From contig NZ_BGOW01000013.1 in NCBI RefSeq assembly GCF_003851125.1, forward strand, positions 1 to 64,000: a stretch of 64,000 bases of DNA. The letters run 5' to 3'. Every line of letters begins with the position of its first letter. The first letter of the stretch is position 1. The stretch comes from Sulfuriferula multivorans (lineage in GTDB: Bacteria; Pseudomonadota; Gammaproteobacteria; Burkholderiales; Sulfuriferulaceae). The notes under the pieces were generated by a model, which did not search any database, was not told the origin of the DNA, and was given only the letters and a program-made list of their open reading frames with translations. Shown here piece after piece: positions 1 to 6,867 of the stretch. The translations under genes were made by a program, and so were the position numbers.

Positions 1-498
1 GGTCAGTGCTATGGCAGCCGCCGCCTGGTGCATGCGTTGCAGGCGCAGGGCATGACCATGGGTCGGCACCAGGTGAGCAGCCTGATGCGTGAAGCGAACA
101 TCCGTCCGGTCTGGAAACCCAAGTTCGTCGCCACTACCGATAGCAAACACGACATGCCGGTGGCCGGAAATGGGTTGAATCGTCAATTTGAAGTGGCCGC
201 GCCGAATCAGGCGTGGGTGTCTGACATGACCTATATCCGCACCCGCTCAGGATGGCTGTATTTGGCGGTCGTACTGGATTTATATGCGCGCAAAGTGGTG
301 GGTTGGGCAACCGCCCCTACCATGCCCACCGCGCTGGTGGTCGCCGCATTGACCATGGCGCTGCAACAGCGGCGTCCAGATGCTGGCCTGTTGCTGCATT
401 CAGATCGGGGGAGTCAGTATGCCAGCCGGGAATATCAGACTTTGCTGGCCCAAAACGGTATTCGATGCAGCATGAGCCGCAAGGGCAACTGCTGGGAT
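1..498 (+). pseudogene. IS3-family transposase orfB, 5' part, interrupted
   Basis: The frame is open from base 1, so the true start lies outside the window. It encodes the RNase H-like (DDE, rve) integrase core of an IS3-family OrfB: a 'YGSRR' segment typical of the N-terminal region, then 'WVSDMTYI' with the first catalytic Asp, 'LHSDRGSQYAS' with the second, and 'MSRKGNCWD' just before the catalytic Glu helix. The frame is broken right after GNCWD; the rest of the gene resumes at 1787 after an IS110-family insertion. The two halves together would make a near full-length OrfB C-terminal domain. The protein is certainly inactive as it stands. Confidence 0.9.
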
Positions 499-509
499 AC
501 TCAATCTAT

Positions 510-680
510 GATTGTCAAGAACGCCTGCCAAATCTGACCCATGCTGGGATTGGCCAGTTGCCTTTGCATTGACCTGTCGATTTGATCAAAGCGTTCCCCG
601 AGCGTTGCCGGGCCCAATGCGTGTGACCTAATAGGAGCTTTGTATTGCACCGTGAGTGTCCTGTCCGGCAAGTGGGATTG
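510..680 (+). ncRNA. Candidate IS110 bridge RNA
   Basis: IS110-family elements make a bridge RNA from the non-coding end; its two internal loops pair with target and donor DNA. Target loop: stem caaatc 529-534 with gatttg 579-584, enclosing tgctgggat (542-550), identical to the nine bases left of the insertion (490-498). A small ggc/gcc hairpin (552-562) follows, then gcattgac (566-573), the reverse complement of the right junction 1784-1791. Donor loop: stem ttgccgg 605-611 with ccggcaa 665-671, enclosing ataggagc (631-638), identical to the element's right end 1776-1783. In the same loop tgagtgtc (653-660) pairs with the left junction 496-503 with one G-T wobble. All four guides are in the order expected. 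RNA ends are approximate and no promoter was assigned. Confidence 0.72.
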
Positions 681-712
681 GTGATGCACCTACCTTGGAT
701 AAGGAGTGCGAA

Positions 713-1774
713 ATGGACGATCAATTAATACAAAACGAAGTGATTCTGGGTGTTGATACGCATTTGGATATGCACGTTGCCGCAGTCATTAGCCATGCGG
801 GCAAGCTTCTTGGAACACTTGCGACACCAACTAACACCGCTGGCTATCTGAAGCTACTGGCCTGGGCGCGCTCATGGGGTTGCGTACGGCGTGCAGGTGT
901 TGAAGGTACCGGCACGTATGGGGCAGGCCTTGCTCGCGTTTTACGCGGGCAAGGCATTGAGGTGCTGGAAGTGAATCGCCCTGACCGTGCTAAACGCAGA
1001 TTGCAAGGCAAGTCCGACCCGACTGATGCTGAGAATGCGGCACGCTCAGTTCTTTCTGGCACCGCGACGGCTGTTCCAAAGTCCCAGTCCGGCGCCGCAG
1101 AGGCTATGCGCACTATTTCCGTTGCCAGGCGAAGCGCAGTCAAGGCCAAGACGCAAACAATCAATCAGTTGAGAGCTCTATTGGTCAGTGCCCCACAAGA
1201 CATCCGTGAACGACTCTGGAAAGCCAAACCTGAGCAATGCGTTGCAGGATGCGCTCATCTTCGACACCTGGGTTCAACGACGCTCTTACAGACGTTAGCC
1301 ACAACGCTACGCTTGTTGGCAAAGCGCTGGTTAATGCTGGCGGCGGAGTTGAAAGAGATTGATACTGCATTAGAGCAGATGACAAGCCAGTCTGCGCCAC
1401 ACCTTCGGGAGCAGTTTGGCGTCGGGCCTCAAACCGCTGCCGCATTGATCGCTGTCGCCGGAGATAATCCGGAACGATTACACAGCGAGGCAGCACTTGC
1501 CACACTCTGTGGTGTAAGCCCTTTACAAGCCTCGTCAGGAAAAACGATACGGCATCGATTAAACCGAGGCGGTGACCGATCAGCCAACAATGCGTTGTGG
1601 ACCATTGCCATGGTTCGAATGAGAAGCGAGCCACGAACCCGCGCTTATGTTGAACGCCGAACAGCAGAAGGCCTGTCCAACAAGGAAATCCATCGCTGCT
1701 TGAAACGATACATCGTCAGAGAGCTCTATCCATTCATCCTCGCGGATTTGGTGGCCGCAGCAAACGTTTCTTGA
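713..1774 (+). CDS. IS110-family DEDD recombinase/transposase
   Basis: 353 residues. The ATG at 713 is preceded by a strong site (aaggag at 701-706), so I prefer it to upstream starts. The N-terminal RuvC-like DEDD domain shows 'GVDTHLDMHVAAV' (first Asp), 'VEGTGTYGAGLA' (Glu) and 'KSDPTDAENAA' (Asp pair). The C-terminal Transposase_20 domain has a helix-hairpin-helix-like 'FGVGPQTAAALIAVAG' and 'GVSPLQASSGK', with the serine-bearing segment used by IS110 enzymes. The gene appears intact and could be active. It acts with the RNA encoded just upstream to recombine the circular element with a guide-matched target. Confidence 0.93.
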   Translation: MDDQLIQNEVILGVDTHLDMHVAAVISHAGKLLGTLATPTNTAGYLKLLAWARSWGCVRRAGVEGTGTYGAGLARVLRGQGIEVLEVNRPDRAKRRLQGKSDPTDAENAARSVLSGTATAVPKSQSGAAEAMRTISVARRSAVKAKTQTINQLRALLVSAPQDIRERLWKAKPEQCVAGCAHLRHLGSTTLLQTLATTLRLLAKRWLMLAAELKEIDTALEQMTSQSAPHLREQFGVGPQTAAALIAVAGDNPERLHSEAALATLCGVSPLQASSGKTIRHRLNRGGDRSANNALWTIAMVRMRSEPRTRAYVERRTAEGLSNKEIHRCLKRYIVRELYPFILADLVAAANVS

Positions 1775-1786
1775 CATAGGAGCGTC

Positions 1787-2005
1787 AATGCGGTGATGGA
1801 GCGTTTCTTCCTGAATTTGAAGATGGAGCGTGTGTGGCAACGCGACTATGCCAATTTCGATGAGGCCAAACACGACATTACCGATTACATCGTTGGCTTC
1901 TACAATTGCACCCGGCTGCATTCAACACTGGGCTATCTGTCTCCCGCCGCCTTCGAGCGCAAAATGGCAGTAAAACAACCTATCGCTGTGTCTGAAAATA
2001 CTTGA
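1787..2005 (+). pseudogene. IS3-family transposase orfB, 3' part
   Basis: Reading from aat-gcg-gtg-atg-gag the product is N-A-V-M-E-R-F-F, which continues the GNCWD end of the upstream fragment exactly in phase (D-N-A-V-M-E is the conserved block holding the catalytic Glu). It ends with the usual OrfB tail 'RLHSTLGYLSPAAFE', then a TGA stop. It has no start or ribosome-binding site of its own. The IS3 element probably ends within about 10 bases after the stop, but its terminal inverted repeat cannot be verified because the left end is outside the window. Confidence 0.9.
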
Positions 2006-2021
2006 CCACTACAATGTTCTA

Positions 2022-2372
2022 GTGCTCACGACAAAACGGGTGCGCTACGACTCTGTAGTTTGGGGAAGGTCGAACTTAATTAGCATCACTCTTGATTCGG
2101 TGGCGTCTTGTGGTCTCATTACAAGATCATTTCCATTGCTACTCATCCTCGCGGCTATAGCCATCGTCGGCGCTTTCACTCAGCGTGGCGACGCTCTAGG
2201 GGGTTTGCTCTTTGTGGCGGTCGCTCTTATCGTTGCATATTTCTTCACTCGCAAAGCGGTCATTTCCGTTGCATCCAATGGAGGGCAAACCATTTTGGTG
2301 CCCACCAAAGGAATGCCCCGGGACACAATCATCGGGTTTATCGAGGCAGTGGAGCGAGAGAAGCTTAAGTGA
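2022..2372 (+). CDS. Small membrane protein, likely integron cassette gene
   Basis: 116 residues from a GTG at 2022. The beginning lies only about 15 bases beyond the IS3 end, so the original start region may have been altered by the insertion. Two hydrophobic segments (about residues 38-54 and 60-75) are followed by a short soluble tail with 'VPTKGMPRDTIIGFIEAVE', a kind of tail seen in uncharacterised small membrane proteins. The stop is followed after 11 bases by an attC site, which is how gene cassettes are built. Function unknown. No ribosome-binding site is evident. Confidence 0.6.
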   Translation: MLTTKRVRYDSVVWGRSNLISITLDSVASCGLITRSFPLLLILAAIAIVGAFTQRGDALGGLLFVAVALIVAYFFTRKAVISVASNGGQTILVPTKGMPRDTIIGFIEAVEREKLK

Positions 2373-2383
2373 GTATCGTGCGC

Positions 2384-2452
2384 GCCCAACCCGGCGGTCA
2401 ACCGGACCTGCCGCAGAAGGCCGCGGCAGGTCCGGTTACCTCTACGTTGGAC
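2384..2452 (+). repeat. Integron attC recombination site (69 bp)
   Basis: The site starts with gcccaac (2384-2390, consensus RYYYAAC, the R'' box) and ends with gttggac (2446-2452, consensus GTTRRRY, the R' box). Inside, ggtcaaccgg pairs with ccggttacc except for one extra C, which is an extrahelical G on the bottom strand, the hallmark that gives attC its polarity. The centre is a perfect 15-base inverted repeat (2400-2414 with 2423-2437) around an 8-base loop. Length, boxes, inner arms and bulge all agree with an attC. The cleavage point would be between G2446 and T2447. No integron integrase gene is in the window. Confidence 0.85.
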
Positions 2453-2482
2453 ACACTCCATACTGGCGTGAAAGGGTTCTCT

Positions 2483-2971
2483 ATGGATTCGTGGAAATTT
2501 GAAAGCAATTCCGGCAAACAGACTGCGCTCTCGCTGGCTTGCATTGCGGTTGGCACAATCCTGGTAATTGGTTTCCGTCACTTCGATGGCTCGAGCATGA
2601 CAAACAGTCTGGCGGGATTTCTGTGCGGTCTACTCCTGCTGCTCATCGGCATCTCCGCATTTCTGGTGAGTGGAAAACAAACCATTGTCGTCGACCCCCA
2701 GATGCGTCGCATTGTTGTGGAAGATAAAAACAAGTTTGGGATAAAGAAAAAATTGATCCGCTTCAGTGAAATTACCGACACCAGCATCGGTTATATTGGA
2801 AAAAGGTCCATTTTTGTCAACTTCTATTACATAGTTCTCAAACTCAAAAGTGGAGAGAAATATCCGCTGTTTTCACCAGGACGTTTCCATGATGGTGGAT
2901 CGGATAGGTCAGTTATGGAAAGCCGGAGACAGCGCCTTGAAAATTGTATTAAACAGGCTGCCGGCGAGTAA
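2483..2971 (+). CDS. Hypothetical cassette-borne membrane protein
   Basis: 162 residues from the ATG at 2483, 31 bases after the attC R' box; the purine stretch gaaaggg at 2470-2476 can serve as ribosome-binding site. There are two adjacent membrane helices (about residues 16-32 and 42-62), then a basic cytoplasmic or periplasmic domain with 'VVDPQMRRIVVEDKNKFG', resembling the architecture of small PH-like bacterial proteins. I do not recognise the family. After the stop, gtctaac at 2978-2984 fits an attC R'' box but no matching R' box follows, so the cassette's own attC seems truncated. Confidence 0.65.
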   Translation: MDSWKFESNSGKQTALSLACIAVGTILVIGFRHFDGSSMTNSLAGFLCGLLLLLIGISAFLVSGKQTIVVDPQMRRIVVEDKNKFGIKKKLIRFSEITDTSIGYIGKRSIFVNFYYIVLKLKSGEKYPLFSPGRFHDGGSDRSVMESRRQRLENCIKQAAGE

Positions 2972-3244
2972 ACGCATGTCTAACCCGGCATATACGGACT
3001 CCCTCAAAAAGCAAGAAACCTGATCGATAGATTTGGCTGGTTGGAATTGCGTGCAGTCGTATATCCGGCATCTCGTGTGGGTTCTGTGTGACCCGTGCCG
3101 ACATGGAATCTGCTCACGGCAAGACTATCGTTACAAGCGGCAGCTTGGGTGCCGGCAGTGTTACCGGCGTCAATCCGTGATGATGCAATCTGAACCCCGA
3201 TGGCGATCCGTCTCTGCGCTCACGGCTTCCTGATGCTTCCTGAG
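2972..3244. other. Non-coding stretch with a decayed attC half
   Basis: About 270 bases between the second cassette gene and the convergent Nramp-like gene. The only recognisable signal is gtctaacccgg at 2978-2988, which fits the left half of an attC; the nearest candidate for the right half (gttggaa around 3040) fails the consensus at its last base. Short open frames here show no family resemblance or ribosome-binding site. Confidence 0.4.
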
Positions 3245-4489
3245 TCAGCCAAATAGTCCGGTTAATCCGCCCCACACACCCAGTCCGGCGGTAAGTGTAA
3301 TGGTCAGCGCCACGACCACCGCGTAGGCGCCTCGAAGCTGGCTGCCCTGTGGCAATGCGCGTCGCGCCAGGGCGTAGAGAAAGCCAAGCACCACTGGCAG
3401 CAACAGGGCGTTCATGACCTCCACACCGACGCTGAGATCGACCAGATTAATACCGGAACTCACCAACAAACCGCTTGCCACCAGCACCGTTACGAACACC
3501 AGATAGAACCACGGTGCTTCGCGCGGATGATGTTCCAGCGAGTGTTTGTAGCCGGTGACTTCACCCAGCCCCCAGGCGGCGGTAAGCGACACCACAATAG
3601 CCGCCACCAGCGAGGCGCCAAGCATACCCAGGGCGAACATCAGGCGGCCATTTTCCACGCCCAGGTAGGGGGTAAGGGCATGGGAGATTTGCTGCACCGT
3701 GTCGAGCCGGGACGCCCCGCCGCTGCGCCCGAAGGTGGCCGCCACGGCGATGAGAATCGCCGCCATGATGGCCTGGGCGACGACCGCTCCGATAGCCGTG
3801 TCCCAGCGCGCAGCCGGCAGATGATGCGGTTTCAGACCCTTGTCCACCACGGCTGACTGCTGGTAGAAAACCATCCAGGGCATGATCACCGCACCGATGT
3901 TGGCCGCTACCAGATAGAGATAGCCGTGGTCGGCCAGCGGCATGCTGGCGAGTCCGTGGAGCACTTCTGCCGGATCCGGATGGGACACTATCGCAACGTA
4001 GACAAAGGCCAGTTCAAACAGGCCAATGGCTACCGCGACACGTTCCACCGAACGGTATGATCCGGAAATCACCATAGTGAGCAGGAATCCCAACGTCGCC
4101 AGCACACTCGCCCAGATTGGAATGCCGTAGAGTGAACCAACGCCGGCGATGCCGCTCATTTCGGTAATCAGCGCACCGAGGCAGGACACCAGTAAAGTGG
4201 ATACCGACAGCCACGCCCAGCCACGCCCGAAGTGTTGCTTGATCAGCTCGCCATGACCGCGCCCGGTGAGAAGGCCCAAACGTAGAGTCAGCTCCTGAAC
4301 CAGATACAGAATCGGGATCAGCAGCAGCTGCAAGGCCAGCAGCTTATATCCCCACTGCGCGCCGCTCTGCGCTGCGGTAATCACGCTACCGGCATCCGTG
4401 TCGGCCAGCATCACTACCAGACCCGGTCCGGCCACGGCAAAGAAAGCAGCCAGGCGGGCTCGGGACGGTGCAATAAGGGTATTTATCAT
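3245..4489 (-). CDS. Nramp-family-like divalent metal transporter
   Basis: 414 residues, about eleven membrane helices, matching the LeuT-fold Nramp/MntH family in length and order. In helix 1 the canonical DPGN is replaced by D-A-G-S within 'LADTDAGSVITA'; in helix 6 the canonical M-P-H reads M-P-W ('GAVIMPWMVFYQQSA'). The metal-binding Asp and Met are therefore kept, while the Asn becomes Ser and the His becomes Trp. It belongs to a divergent Nramp-related group and its substrate (Mn, Fe, Mg or another ion) cannot be read from the sequence. It is transcribed alone; the start codon has a poor Shine-Dalgarno sequence. Confidence 0.8.
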   Translation of the reverse strand: MINTLIAPSRARLAAFFAVAGPGLVVMLADTDAGSVITAAQSGAQWGYKLLALQLLLIPILYLVQELTLRLGLLTGRGHGELIKQHFGRGWAWLSVSTLLVSCLGALITEMSGIAGVGSLYGIPIWASVLATLGFLLTMVISGSYRSVERVAVAIGLFELAFVYVAIVSHPDPAEVLHGLASMPLADHGYLYLVAANIGAVIMPWMVFYQQSAVVDKGLKPHHLPAARWDTAIGAVVAQAIMAAILIAVAATFGRSGGASRLDTVQQISHALTPYLGVENGRLMFALGMLGASLVAAIVVSLTAAWGLGEVTGYKHSLEHHPREAPWFYLVFVTVLVASGLLVSSGINLVDLSVGVEVMNALLLPVVLGFLYALARRALPQGSQLRGAYAVVVALTITLTAGLGVWGGLTGLFG

Positions 4490-4505
4490 GATGCGCCAGT
4501 TAATG

Positions 4506-4524
4506 AATGAGAATTATTTTTATT
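4506..4524. promoter_or_regulatory. Possible Fur-like operator upstream of Nramp-like gene
   Basis: An AT-rich stretch containing tgagaattatt, which resembles half of the Fur consensus (GATAATGATAATCATTATC). It sits 17 bases upstream of the transporter start on the minus strand. The right half is poor. The placement suits metal-dependent repression, but this rests on a partial match only. Confidence 0.3.
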
Positions 4525-4641
4525 TTTCCATTCAAAAGACATATCGATCTGACAAATGGTTCCTTGATGACAAAAAAATTACGGGGCCCTGAAAAAACCG
4601 AATTTCAGCAAGCCATGACCGCAAGGCAAACAAATATGCGG

Positions 4642-5532
4642 TTATATTTCCCGCACCAGCCTGAATCCAAGATTGACGTCCAGCTCATCACGTAGCCGTG
4701 ATCTGCGCGCAGCGCTGCGTGCAGCCGTGGCCGGATCGAACCAGGAACCACCCTTGACCACGATACGCTTATTGTTGCCGCGTCCAGGCAGGCTATGACC
4801 GTCGGATGGCGCCTGCTGGTAATCGGGCTGCCAGGGGCTGGCAGTCATTTCCCAGACGTTGCCGTGCATATCGTGTAAACCCCACAGGTTGGCGGGTTTG
4901 GTACCGACTTCCATCGCCCACATCATGGAACCGCATTGCGCGAAGAAGCTGCGCCGTTTTTTGGTTTTTTCCGGAAACGGAAACATCGGTTTGAACAGCA
5001 CTTCCCGACAGCTGGCGTAATCGCCGTAATGGAATGGCGTATCCGTACCGGCACGTGCGGCATATTCCCATTCAGCTTCACTAGGCAGACGATAGAGCTG
5101 GCCAGTCTCACTATTAAGCCAGTCGATAAACAGCAATGCATCGGCCATGCGAATGTTCACTACCGGCTCGCGTCCTTGCGCCTGGATCAGTTCGCGCACC
5201 TGGCTCCAGCCTGAGGCGGCACGGAAACGCTGCCATTCCTCGGCGGTGATGGTGTAACGGCCGATCGCGAAAGCACGGCTTAGCTGCACATAATGAAGCG
5301 GTGCTTCGCTCGGCTCGTGACCCGGCTCGTGGCTGGGCGATCCCATCTCGAACCAGCCGGCTGGAATGACTGCCATTTCCGGCCCTGCCGAGCCATCGCT
5401 GCGCAGGGAGTCGCTGAAGTGTACATTCAGTCCCAGTTGCTGTGCGGTGGCCTGCTGGGCATGGCGCAAAGCAGCCTCATCCATGTCATGAACGAAACCG
5501 CTGGGGTGTGCTTGGGCTGGATTGATCTGCAT
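4642..5532 (-). CDS. Formylglycine-generating-enzyme-fold (SUMF1-like) protein
   Basis: 296 residues. After an N-terminal extension of about 50 residues comes the FGE-sulfatase domain: 'MAVIPAGWFEMGS', 'RLPSEAEWEYAARAG', 'GLHDMHGNVWEMTA', 'VVKGGSWFD' and terminal 'LGFRLVREI'. The two active-site cysteines that true formylglycine-generating enzymes carry in the C-terminal part are absent (that segment reads 'RSAARRSRLRDEL'). It is therefore not an ordinary sulfatase activator; the fold is also used for ligand binding and in EgtB/NirV-type proteins. Start: ATG at 5532 with aggatc ten bases before. It lies downstream of the hdrB end of the qmo block on the same strand, behind a terminator and an inverted repeat. 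Confidence 0.8.
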   Translation of the reverse strand: MQINPAQAHPSGFVHDMDEAALRHAQQATAQQLGLNVHFSDSLRSDGSAGPEMAVIPAGWFEMGSPSHEPGHEPSEAPLHYVQLSRAFAIGRYTITAEEWQRFRAASGWSQVRELIQAQGREPVVNIRMADALLFIDWLNSETGQLYRLPSEAEWEYAARAGTDTPFHYGDYASCREVLFKPMFPFPEKTKKRRSFFAQCGSMMWAMEVGTKPANLWGLHDMHGNVWEMTASPWQPDYQQAPSDGHSLPGRGNNKRIVVKGGSWFDPATAARSAARRSRLRDELDVNLGFRLVREI

Positions 5533-5543
5533 GCGTGATCCTG

Positions 5544-5575
5544 TATTCGATAGATAATGAATATTCTATCGAATA
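5544..5575. repeat. 11-bp inverted repeat, candidate operator
   Basis: Arms tattcgataga (5544-5554) and tctatcgaata (5565-5575) are perfectly complementary around a 10-base AT-rich centre. The repeat lies 12 bases upstream of the start codon of the formylglycine-fold gene, between it and the small gene 5582-5887. One arm per helical turn fits binding by a dimeric regulator; a hairpin in the mRNA leader is the alternative. Confidence 0.5.
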
Positions 5576-5581
5576 GGACGC

Positions 5582-5887
5582 TTATGAGCGAAATCCGTTC
5601 CGGTGTGCCTGATTAATAGCCACTAAAAGTGGTTTGAACGGAATATCGCGTCCCCATTTCTGCACCAATGGCATGAAATCGAGGTCGGTCTGTGCAGGGC
5701 AACTGTAGCGCCCCGCAGTCATGTCATCGAACAGCTTGCGCAATTGCACGTCGAGCTGGTCGATAAACGGCAGATAGCGTTCCATTTCTTCGGGCTCGTC
5801 CTCGATGCAGGCGCGCAGTTCATCCACTTCGTAAACGGCCTGATGGACAAGGTCGATCAGCTCGTCCATGGTTTTGGGTTGGTGCAT
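5582..5887 (-). CDS. Small uncharacterised protein next to qmo/hdr genes
   Basis: 101 residues from the ATG at 5887; an ATG two codons earlier (5893) is too close to the aggacagg ribosome site. Acidic and helical ('YEVDELRACIEDEPEEMERYLPFID'), with no signal peptide or membrane segment and one internal Cys near the C-terminal half ('GRYSCPAQ'). I do not recognise the family. It follows hdrB in the same direction after a rho-independent terminator, so it may be expressed by read-through or from its own promoter. Confidence 0.7.
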   Translation of the reverse strand: MHQPKTMDELIDLVHQAVYEVDELRACIEDEPEEMERYLPFIDQLDVQLRKLFDDMTAGRYSCPAQTDLDFMPLVQKWGRDIPFKPLLVAINQAHRNGFRS

Positions 5888-5904
5888 ATTCATCCTGTCC
5901 TGAT

Positions 5905-5931
5905 AAACAAAAACAGGGGCAAACGCCCCTG
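5905..5931 (-). terminator. Rho-independent terminator after hdrB
   Basis: Read on the minus strand: stem caggggc (5931-5925), loop gttt, stem gcccctg (5920-5914), then tttttgttt. The stem is seven perfect base pairs, GC-rich, followed by a T run, directly downstream of the hdrB stop at 5953. It would end the qmoAB-hdrCB transcript before the small gene at 5887. Confidence 0.85.
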
Positions 5932-5952
5932 TATCAATCGGCTCGAACAAGC

Positions 5953-6855
5953 TTAACGCTTGGCTGCGATTTCTTCCAGCCTGGTGGCGCGGATAACTTG
6001 ACCATCCAGCCCCGCATCCTTGGCAGAACCGCCATAAGCGACGGTCATCAACTGGCTGTAATACATCACCGGGATGTTGAATTTTTTACCGTATTTCTTG
6101 TTGATGGCACCCTGATAAATTTCCACGTTGGCCTGGCATAGCGGACACGGCGTAACGATCATTTCAGCGCCGTGGTCGTAGGCGGACTCGACGATGTCCT
6201 TGATCTGCGCCTGGGCCTTGTCCGGCTCGGAAAAAGCCAGCGCACCGCCGCAGCAGGTGACTTTCTGGTCGTAGCCGGTAAGGGCTTCGCCGCCCACCAT
6301 TTCCACCAGCTTGTCAAGGTACATGGGGTTTTCGAAAGATTCGCCGACGATACCGAACGGACGGTTGGTCTGGCAACCGACATAACCGGCAAACTTGATG
6401 CCTTCCAGTGATTTAACGACCGGTTTTTTCAGTTCATCGTAACCAAAATCTTCGATCAGCACTTCGACCATGTGGCGGATGTCGGACTCGCCCTTGTATT
6501 CGAGACCGGCTTCCTTGAGTGCTTCGTTGGTATCGGCCATCAGTTGCGATGAGGCGTCGAGGCGCTCCTTGGTCTCGCGCGCACCCAGCCAACAGGCTGC
6601 ACAAGTCGCGACGATTTCCTGGCCCGGCAGGTTTTGCTCGGCCAGCGCGAAATTGCGCGCATTCAAAACATGGCGCGGCAACTCGCCGCCTTCGGCATAA
6701 CCAATGGACGCGCTGCAGCAATTCCAGTCCGGGATTTCGGTAAGCTTGATGTCGAGGGTTTTGCACATCGAGTCCACGGATTTGAGGTAGTTGGACGCCG
6801 AGGCACCTCGCTGCGATGAGCAGCCTGGGTAAAATGCGTATTCTTTCTTGGCCAT
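5953..6855 (-). CDS. hdrB: Heterodisulfide reductase subunit B-like protein (HdrB)
   Basis: 300 residues from the ATG at 6855, with aaggagt seven bases upstream; a TTG two codons earlier has no support. Two CCG (cysteine-rich) domains are visible. The first has 'YPGCSS', 'WNCCSASIGY' and 'CAACWLG'; the second has 'YVGCQTN', 'VTCCGGALA' and 'PCPLCQANV'. In methanogen HdrB these hold non-cubane [4Fe-4S] clusters that reduce disulfides. In the Qmo context HdrB and HdrC replace the membrane subunit QmoC, as known from Gram-positive sulfate reducers and some sulfur oxidisers. It is soluble and cytoplasmic by sequence. Last gene of the four-gene block. Confidence 0.92.
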   Translation of the reverse strand: MAKKEYAFYPGCSSQRGASASNYLKSVDSMCKTLDIKLTEIPDWNCCSASIGYAEGGELPRHVLNARNFALAEQNLPGQEIVATCAACWLGARETKERLDASSQLMADTNEALKEAGLEYKGESDIRHMVEVLIEDFGYDELKKPVVKSLEGIKFAGYVGCQTNRPFGIVGESFENPMYLDKLVEMVGGEALTGYDQKVTCCGGALAFSEPDKAQAQIKDIVESAYDHGAEMIVTPCPLCQANVEIYQGAINKKYGKKFNIPVMYYSQLMTVAYGGSAKDAGLDGQVIRATRLEEIAAKR

Positions 6856-6867
6856 TTTCAATACTCC

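Larger units (their letters stand above)
499..1786 (+). mobile_element. IS110-family element inserted in an IS3 orfB
   Basis: Boundaries were inferred from where the IS3 reading frame is lost and regained, so each end is uncertain by a few bases. The element has a long left non-coding end (about 214 bases), one DEDD recombinase gene, and only about 12 bases after the stop codon. There are no terminal inverted repeats and no clear target duplication. That layout is typical of IS110 proper, as opposed to the IS1111 group. The pentamer tcaat occurs at both junctions (501-505 and 1785-1789), which leaves the exact crossover ambiguous. Confidence 0.85.

Noticed and set aside
3033-3233. 66-codon plus-strand frame after the cassette genes
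   Set aside because: No ribosome site, cysteine/arginine-rich composition typical of random frames, no attC after it.
4642-5532. Annotation as a true formylglycine-generating (sulfatase-activating) enzyme
   Set aside because: The catalytic cysteine pair is absent in the C-terminal segment.
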